Assembly: GCA_030837305.1 (NCBI GenBank) | Contig: JAUPKT010000176.1 | Location: 1 to 11,164, forward strand | Reading direction: 5' to 3' | DNA length: 11,164 nt | DNA from: Thermodesulfobacteriota bacterium | Lineage (GTDB): Bacteria; Desulfobacterota; Desulfomonilia; Desulfomonilales; Desulfomonilaceae | In this document: piece after piece, positions 7,311 through 11,164 of the stretch | Numbering within the stretch: the stretch's first letter is position 1 | How the letters are laid out: each line of letters starts with the position of its first letter | The notes under the pieces: generated by a model | What the model was told of the DNA's origin: nothing | Database searches by the model: none | What the model saw: the letters and a program-made list of their open reading frames with translations, nothing else | Program-made: the position numbers and the translations under genes

Positions 7311-7362
7311 AGGGGAGGCCCCTGAAAGGAAATGGGGGCAACCAAACCCTTGCCAAACACCC

Positions 7363-7458
7363 TATGACGTTACCGACCACGAAGTGGATTTCATCATCAA
7401 TTATGACATCAAGTACCGCATGGGCCTGGTGGCCGATGGCTGGGAGGAAGGGCAGTGA
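7363..7458 (+). pseudogene. C-terminal tail of a lost Eco57I-type DNA methyltransferase
   Basis: The frame ending at TGA 7456-7458 reads YDVTDHEVDFIINYDIKYRM followed by GLVADGWEEGQ. The (E/D)(L/V)DFIINYDIKYRMG ending is one I recall from the C-termini of Eco57I-type class I adenine methylases of restriction and defence systems. Nothing upstream in the same frame matches the body of such an enzyme, so only about 31 codons survive. A related, more decayed tail is at 9487-9570. Confidence 0.5.
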
Positions 7459-7592
7459 TGGTTAATATCTGATCAACCTCTAACTACAAACGATGGTCAA
7501 GAAGTTCGTTAAAATTTTTTACGATCTTATGACATCAGTGATGATTTAGCAGAAGTGGGGTCTTTCAATAATATAACTTGCTTTGCGGTCTT

Positions 7593-7682
7593 ATGAAAAA
7601 CCTTATGAGACAAAATGAACAACTTCGAAGGGCCGATGACTCCTTCCTCCCACGACGCATGAACGACGAGATAGCCGTATGA
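7593..7682 (+). CDS. Small ORF (29 aa) translationally coupled to the DUF4062 gene
   Basis: ATG 7593 to TGA 7680-7682 encodes MKNLMRQNEQLRRADDSFL followed by PRRMNDEIAV. Its stop overlaps the ATG of the DUF4062 gene as ATGA (7679-7682), a typical translational coupling. An in-frame stop lies at 7569-7571. No Shine-Dalgarno is evident before 7593, so translation is unproven; ATG 7605 is an alternative. Composition is charged and helix-compatible. It could be a leader peptide, a small regulator, or the end of a lost gene. The stretch 7459-7592 before it shows three TTATGA-containing motifs but no convincing promoter. Confidence 0.35.
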   Translation: MKNLMRQNEQLRRADDSFLPRRMNDEIAV

Positions 7683-9220
7683 GCGTGAGAAAGAAAAGGG
7701 TCTTCATCAGTTCGGTGCAGAAGGAGCTTGAAATCGAACGAGTGGCAATTGCCGGAGCGGTATCCGGCGACGAGGGTCTAAGCCAGTTCTGCGACGCTGT
7801 CCTATATGACAGAGAGCCGCTTTCGGGTCGACGGATAGCCAAACCGTACCTGAAGTGCCTGGATTCCTGCGACATCTATATCCTGGTCATGGATCGAGAG
7901 TACGGGCATATTGTGGAGACGGTTTCGGCAACCCACGAGGAATACCGGCATGCGATGAAGCGAGATATGCCGATGATGATCTTCGTGCGCGGACAGCACG
8001 ATGCGGATCGACATTTGGAGACACAGGACTTCTTCGATGAAATTAAGAAGGACGGACATATCTATCGGCGTTTCCATGACCGGGTGGATCTTCTCCCCGA
8101 GGTCAAACAGGGGCTCGCTCGCATCTTGGACGAATCTTTCACCCTCAAGGTGGAGCATTTAACAGACAGGCAAGGCGGCGATGTCGGGAAAGCGTCTCAG
8201 TTCGAGCAGAAGGTTCTGAATGTCCAGGACACAAAGCTGGATCTCGATGTTGCTTTGGAATGGCTTCAAGCGGTAAAGGAAATAAGTCGGGATGAGAAAC
8301 CCGCAAAGATGACTCTGCTGAACAAGCTTCGTGAAAAAGGTCTGGTTTGGAAAGAACCCGGTATTCCATCATACAAGGCAATGGCTTCAGGTTTGCTGTT
8401 CCTTGGCCGGAATCCCTCTGAAGTGTTTTCGCAGTGTCGTATTCTGGCGGATGCCTATGCAGGGACGGAGCTTGATCCGAACCCCAAAGACCAGGATACC
8501 ATTTCCGGGCCTGCCCCTCGAATGGTTGACCGCGTGATCGATTTCGTGGTGTCCAACACGCGACATCCGATACGGATAGTGGGGATTCGGAGGATAAAGT
8601 TGGACGAGTATCCTCGGGAGGTTATCCGCGAGTCAATTGTTAATGCCATCGCACACCGGGATTACGAAGACAATGCGCGGCAGGTCCATCTGAAGGTCTT
8701 CTTTGACCGGGTGGAAATTCTCAGCCCGGGGAATTTGTTGCCACCGTTGACAATCAGCAAATTGATCAAAGGCAATTACGAACCCTGCTCCAGAAATCCA
8801 ACGCTCGCACAATATCTTGGTCATCTGCACCTTATGGAACAGCGCGGCAGCGGCATCCGCCGCATGCGTGCTGCCATGATAGACCACGGGTTGAAAATGC
8901 CAGAATATTCTTTTCGTGATGGGTACTTTACGGTTACGCTGCGAGGGCCGGGAGATGATGTAAATCAGATAAAAGCACCCGTTGAAGGTGGCATTCCTGC
9001 CTCGATCGAAGACCGCCTTACGGATCGGCAGCGACGAATCGTCGAATGGCTTGCCGCTGGCCAAACCGTAACAAATCGGGAATGCCAGGAACGCTTCGAT
9101 ATCTCAAAAGTAACGGCAACAAAAGAACTGCGTGCACTCGTGGAAACAGGTTTTGCAGAGCAAATCGGGAAAGGCCGGAGTGTGCGGTATGTTTACAGCG
9201 GGGCGGCAATCGGTAAGTAA
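7679..9220 (+). CDS. DUF4062 - RecG-like HATPase (HATPase_c_4) - winged-helix protein
   Basis: A 513-residue protein. Residues 1-100 are a DUF4062 domain: KKRVFISSVQKELEIER opening, CDIYILVMDREYG and ATHEEYRHAM, the layout shared with TIR-like/STAND N-terminal sensors or effectors. From about residue 290 is a GHKL-type ATP-binding module of the kind annotated as RecG-like or HATPase_c_4: ESIVNAIAHRDY (N-box), VEILSPGNLL (G1) and EQRGSGIRRM (G2). Residues 450-510 form a winged helix (RQRRIVEWLAAG, then NRECQERFDISKVTATKELR). Such proteins normally start with an AlbA_2 domain; here DUF4062 takes its place. Likely a cytosolic DNA-binding regulator or defence sensor. The gene lies between two copies of the methylase-tail debris, as if inserted. 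Start is at ATG 7679, coupled to a small upstream ORF; the only Shine-Dalgarno is a weak GAG. Domain calls are strong; function is inferred. Confidence 0.88.
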   Translation: MSVRKKRVFISSVQKELEIERVAIAGAVSGDEGLSQFCDAVLYDREPLSGRRIAKPYLKCLDSCDIYILVMDREYGHIVETVSATHEEYRHAMKRDMPMMIFVRGQHDADRHLETQDFFDEIKKDGHIYRRFHDRVDLLPEVKQGLARILDESFTLKVEHLTDRQGGDVGKASQFEQKVLNVQDTKLDLDVALEWLQAVKEISRDEKPAKMTLLNKLREKGLVWKEPGIPSYKAMASGLLFLGRNPSEVFSQCRILADAYAGTELDPNPKDQDTISGPAPRMVDRVIDFVVSNTRHPIRIVGIRRIKLDEYPREVIRESIVNAIAHRDYEDNARQVHLKVFFDRVEILSPGNLLPPLTISKLIKGNYEPCSRNPTLAQYLGHLHLMEQRGSGIRRMRAAMIDHGLKMPEYSFRDGYFTVTLRGPGDDVNQIKAPVEGGIPASIEDRLTDRQRRIVEWLAAGQTVTNRECQERFDISKVTATKELRALVETGFAEQIGKGRSVRYVYSGAAIGK

Positions 9221-9249
9221 TCGGTAAGCCTTTTTCCCTAATCGGTAAG
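9208..9249 (+). repeat. Three direct repeats AATCGGTAAG at helical spacing
   Basis: Identical 10-mers begin at 9208, 9219 and 9240, i.e. 11 and 21 bases apart, close to one and two turns of B-DNA. The first overlaps the last codons of the DUF4062 gene (A-I-G-K-stop), the second begins in its TAA. A T5 run lies between copies two and three. Same-face spacing suggests a protein-binding array (operator or iteron-like), perhaps for the gene's own winged helix. Local slippage of the gene end is the simple alternative. Beyond it, a short frame SDVDHWARSHYANRVNLGEK (9248-9307) looks coding-like but has no start. Confidence 0.6.
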
Positions 9250-9303
9250 CGACGTAGACCACTGGGCCAGGTCACACTATGCCAACCGGGTGAATCTGGG
9301 TGA

Positions 9304-9398
9304 GAAATTATAATAAAGGAGCCTCAAATAGAGCTTATAACCTCGTTTTTGGCCCCAAAAAGATCTTTTGAGATTGGAAACATGACGGCTCGGGACGC
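9304..9398 (+). repeat. Diverged repeat of about 95 bp, second copy (partner 7212-7310)
   Basis: Homologous by eye to 7212-7310 over nearly its whole length, ending in the shared GGCTCGGGACG. Contains a 12-base perfect palindrome AAAAGATCTTTT at 9358-9369. The stretch 9399-9486 has a 7-bp inverted repeat (CTGTTTT 9423-9429 / AAAACAG 9441-9447) and no recognisable gene. Confidence 0.65.
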
Positions 9399-9486
9399 CA
9401 CGGCAGGCACATATTCGGAACGCTGTTTTAGAATTCAATCAAAACAGTGTCAAGGCTGAATCCCGCCTCCGCTGAAGGAACCTGGG

Positions 9487-9570
9487 GCGACCCAAGGATT
9501 TTTCGCCACGGAACTGGTTGTTATCAGTTACGACATCAACTATCCTGTGGGTCGACGGGCGGACAATTGA
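9487..9570 (+). pseudogene. Second, more decayed methylase C-terminal tail
   Basis: The frame ending at TGA 9568-9570 reads DFFATELVVISYDINYPVG then RRADN. It aligns with the tail at 7363-7458 (DVTDHEVDFIINYDIKYRMG...ADG): the E(V/L), I, YDI(N/K)Y and G positions agree. DNA blocks such as GACATCAA are shared. It follows the second ~95-bp repeat at about the same distance as the first tail follows the first repeat, so the two were one longer duplicated segment. The next 150 bases (9571-9722) hold a 43-codon ORF from ATG 9583 to 9714 that I do not recognise or trust. Confidence 0.45.
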
Positions 9571-9722
9571 TCTAAGGGGGATATGGCCGTTATGCGCTTA
9601 AAAGAATGCCCTCAAGTTCAAGATCGTTCCCTGAAAGCATCTGGGCGTGTTCTCGAGCAGGAAGACCGTGTACAAGGTTGGATTGGTAGAAAGGCCTGCC
9701 CGAATGGCGTATGAGAGGACCT

Positions 9723-9983
9723 ATGAAGTTTGAAATCACTAAACATGCAAGGAAGGAAATGGACCGCAGGGCGATACCCGACGATACTGTGGAGGCGATT
9801 TTGCAGAAACCAGATCAGATCGTTGAAGGATACGGGGACACGAAGGGTTACCAGTCGATCATGGATTTTGGGACAGGGAAGGACTATCTTGTAAGGGTGA
9901 TTGTGGACAACAGCGTCGTGCCGGGTAAGGTGATCACAGTGTACAGAACCAGTAAAATAGATAAGTATTGGAGGCAGTTATGA
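9723..9983 (+). CDS. DUF4258 domain protein, probable toxin of a type II toxin-antitoxin-like pair
   Basis: An 86-residue protein MKFEITKHARKEMDRRAIPD... The start is ATG 9723 because GAGAGG (9713-9718) is a well-placed ribosome site for it; an earlier in-frame ATG at 9711 overlaps that site. The short H8-A-R...M...R-x-I-P opening, the EAILQKPDQIVEGYGD segment and the C-terminal VITVYRTSKIDKYW strand fit DUF4258, a small RelE/BrnT-like fold. Its TGA overlaps the next ATG (ATGA, 9980-9983), so it is coupled to a DUF2283 gene. Pairs of these two families are common and assumed toxin-antitoxin-like; if so this member would act on RNA or the ribosome, which is not shown here. Confidence 0.83.
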   Translation: MKFEITKHARKEMDRRAIPDDTVEAILQKPDQIVEGYGDTKGYQSIMDFGTGKDYLVRVIVDNSVVPGKVITVYRTSKIDKYWRQL

Positions 9984-10174
9984 AAATAACCTATGACGCT
10001 GAGGTAGACGTCCTGCGCATCCTTTTCAGCGACTCGACGATTGAGGAAAGCGACGAAGAGAGACCAGGCATCATCCTCGATTTCGACAAGGTCGGCAATA
10101 TCGTGGGAATGGAGATCCTGGACGCGTCCAAGCGGATGGAAAACCCAAGGGCTGTGGAATACGCCGTTGCCTGA
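9980..10174 (+). CDS. DUF2283 domain protein, probable partner or antitoxin
   Basis: A 64-residue protein MKITYDAEVDVLRILFSD..., with GGAGG at 9970-9974 placing the start at ATG 9980. It carries the full DUF2283 pattern: an YDxExDVLxI strand, a charged IEESDEERPG turn, IILDFDKVGNIVGMEIL and DASKR. Length is normal. It overlaps the upstream DUF4258 stop by ATGA, and its own stop overlaps the next small ORF (TGATG at 10172-10176). A role as antitoxin or regulator of the DUF4258 protein is inferred from pairing. Confidence 0.85.
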   Translation: MKITYDAEVDVLRILFSDSTIEESDEERPGIILDFDKVGNIVGMEILDASKRMENPRAVEYAVA

Positions 10175-10299
10175 TGAACCTTGTTTTCAGTGCCGCTTTA
10201 AAGGCGGGCGAACAGGCCCGGCGCTTTGGCCATGGCATAATCATCATTAACGAAAATGAAAAGATGGTGGAGAAGCTCCCCGAAAAGGGCGCTCGATGA
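10174..10299 (+). CDS. Small ORF (41 aa) between DUF2283 and DprA-like genes
   Basis: ATG 10174 overlaps the DUF2283 stop. It encodes MNLVFSAALKAGEQARRFGH then GIIIINENEKMVEKLPEKGAR, ending TGA 10297-10299, 12 bases before the DprA-like ATG. The sequence is protein-like (amphipathic helix, IIII strand, charged tail) but I recognise no family. It may be a real small protein of this operon or a fragment of a larger gene whose 5' part was replaced by the toxin-antitoxin pair. Confidence 0.4.
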   Translation: MNLVFSAALKAGEQARRFGHGIIIINENEKMVEKLPEKGAR

Positions 10300-10311
10300 A
10301 GGACAGCCTTC

Positions 10312-10896
10312 ATGGCCATGTACCCCCCGTTACAAGTCATCGATAACAACAGCCCTTCCTTCCCCGTTCAACTGACAGAACGCCTGGGCCGGGACGCCCC
10401 GGTCCGACTCTGGGCCATCGGGAGACTGGATCTGCTCAGTGTCCCCAAAACCGCCCTTTTCTGTTCCAAGACCTGCCCGGGCCAAGCCATTCTAAAGGCC
10501 ATGGATCAGGCGCAAAAATGGCGCGATGAGGGTAGATGCATCATCAGCGGATTTCATTCGCCTATAGAATAGGATTGCCTGATAATCTTGTTGCGCGGCG
10601 TTCAGACGTTCATCATTTGTCGTGCCCGAGGCCTTGAAGGGATGAGGATTCCAAAGCAATGGCGGGAGGGAATCGCAACAGACCGGATCTTGCTTCTGTC
10701 CCCCTTTGACCCCTCGCAGCGCCGGCTCACCGCCCCCATCTCAGAACAACGCAATAGGCTGGTCGCTGCCCTGGCCGATGCGGTTCACTTTGCCCATATC
10801 ACTCCCGGAGGAAAGACGGCGCGACTTGGTGAACAAATTTCCACATGGAGGCTAAAGACGAATGGACTGAAGAGGGGGATGTCCATAACATTATAA
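10312..10896 (+). pseudogene. DprA/Smf-like Rossmann protein interrupted by one in-frame TAG
   Basis: ATG 10312 has AAGGA at 10299-10303. The first part (86 codons) reads like the short DprA-like family: LWAIGRLDLLSVPKTALFCS, then EGRCIISGFHSPIE. At 10570-10572 is TAG. The same frame then continues DCLIILLRGVQTFIICRARG, then GMRIPKQWREGIATDRILLL, then AEQRNRLV-type text and AHITPGGKTARLGEQISTW. In relatives the position reads like PIEK(D/E)CL, so TAG could be one base change from AAG. The tail after STW (RLKTNGLKRGMSITL) departs from the family pattern. Intact members bind nucleic acid or nucleotides; role in this context is unknown. Either a recent pseudogene, two separately translated halves (ATG or TTG near 10588), or amber read-through. 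Confidence 0.7.
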
Positions 10897-10943
10897 AATT
10901 CTTCAAAGAGCCCGCGGGACGTCCATAAGAAACTGCTATAAAA
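10877..10943 (+). repeat. Direct repeat GGAYGTCCATAA with following TATAAAA
   Basis: GGATGTCCATAA (10877-10888) and GGACGTCCATAA (10917-10928) differ at one base and start 40 bases apart. Each is followed by TATAAAA (10892-10898 and 10937-10943). The first copy overlaps the end of the DprA-like frame. The TATAAAA boxes could serve as -10 elements, but no good -35 is seen. It may be a small duplication or a paired binding site. Confidence 0.45.
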
Positions 10944-10995
10944 CGGGCGTTGTCAAGCGCGAAAAACGGGGCGCTGCGATCTTTTAAATAATGAC

Positions 10996-11089
10996 GAATT
11001 TCCCTCAAGGGACAGCCCGCGCAAGAATCGACCTATAGATAGCTCGTCGGATTGCGGGCTGTCCCTTGAGGGAAATTCCACCTTTTTTT
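10996..11089 (+). repeat. 25-bp perfect inverted repeat, giant hairpin with T7 run
   Basis: Arms at 10996-11020 and 11054-11078 are exact reverse complements (GAATTTCCCTCAAGGG... and ...CCCTTGAGGGAAATTC). The inner sequence adds AATCGAC/GTCGGATT pairing with one bulge, leaving a loop of about 13 bases. Each arm also holds its own small palindrome TCCCT-CA-AGGGA (11001-11012). TTTTTTT follows at 11083-11089. It could terminate plus-strand transcription, but the stem is much longer than an ordinary terminator. A REP/MITE-like mobile element is the better guess. The remaining 75 bases to the edge show no gene; an ATG at 11147 is too close to the edge to judge. Confidence 0.8.
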
Positions 11090-11164
11090 AGAACAGGGAT
11101 CATGTTTCCTATAAGTGTATTGGAGCGCATGGGGCTTCTTCGACGATGAATCAAACTGCTATAC

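Noticed and set aside
6911..7360. 149-codon minus-strand ORF across repeat copy B (and its counterpart in copy A)
   Set aside because: The plus-strand reading gives a recognisable domain pattern with conserved stops; the antisense frame is open by chance in a duplicated segment and has no family resemblance.
9583..9714. 43-codon ORF between the methylase-tail relic and the DUF4258 gene
   Set aside because: No recognisable family, poorly spaced ribosome site, and another frame of the same stretch looks equally coding-like.
11102..11164. Gene starts at ATG 11147 (or a 15-codon ORF from about 11104) at the right edge
   Set aside because: Too little sequence remains to judge coding potential.
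1..11164. CRISPR array, tRNA or rRNA
   Set aside because: No regularly spaced short repeats with unique spacers and no cloverleaf-like or rRNA-like stretch was seen by eye on either strand.

Overview
The window looks like an accessory (defence-type) island of a bacterial chromosome. The host is probably a Gram-negative anaerobe of the Desulfobacterota/deltaproteobacterial kind. That is inferred only from the mix of families (DUF4258/DUF2283 pair, DprA-like Rossmann protein, large Mod-like methylase); no marker gene is present. All confident genes are on the plus strand, while base composition changes sharply from gene to gene and even within one gene, as expected of a region assembled by transfer.

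Layout. 1-788: 3' part of an Abi_2 (AbiD/AbiF-like) HEPN gene, cut by the window edge. 789-970: two hairpins or palindromes. 971-3754: large beta-class N6-adenine methyltransferase with a low-GC central block inside a GC-rich gene (probable swapped target recognition domain). 3949-4953: PD-(D/E)XK nuclease-like protein. 4995-5750: protein ending in a HEPN-type RNxxAH motif. 5751-7600: debris field. It holds two copies of a 199-bp repeat (95% identical) that is a broken C-terminal DUF3883-like domain, a zinc-ribbon gene between the copies, and the C-terminal tail of a lost Eco57I-type methylase. 7593-9220: a small ORF coupled to a DUF4062 + RecG-like HATPase + winged-helix gene. 9208-9570: a phased triple repeat and a second, more decayed copy of the methylase-tail debris. 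9723-10174: DUF4258/DUF2283 toxin-antitoxin-like pair. 10174-10299: short coupled ORF. 10312-10896: DprA-like gene interrupted by one in-frame TAG. 10897-11164: a direct repeat and a 25-bp perfect inverted repeat.

How the parts may work together. The intact central genes (methylase, PD-(D/E)XK protein, HEPN protein) could form one modification-plus-nuclease locus lacking the helicase subunit usual for such methylases. The DUF3883 debris downstream is what the C-terminus of such a helicase would look like. Cargo genes (zinc-ribbon, DUF4062) lie between homologous pieces of dead restriction-modification genes, which suggests turnover by recombination between relics. The most interesting points are the PD-(D/E)XK + HEPN pair beside the mosaic methylase, the DUF4062-HATPase fusion, and the repeat-flanked cargo layout. 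No function was tested; family names rest on motifs recognised by eye.
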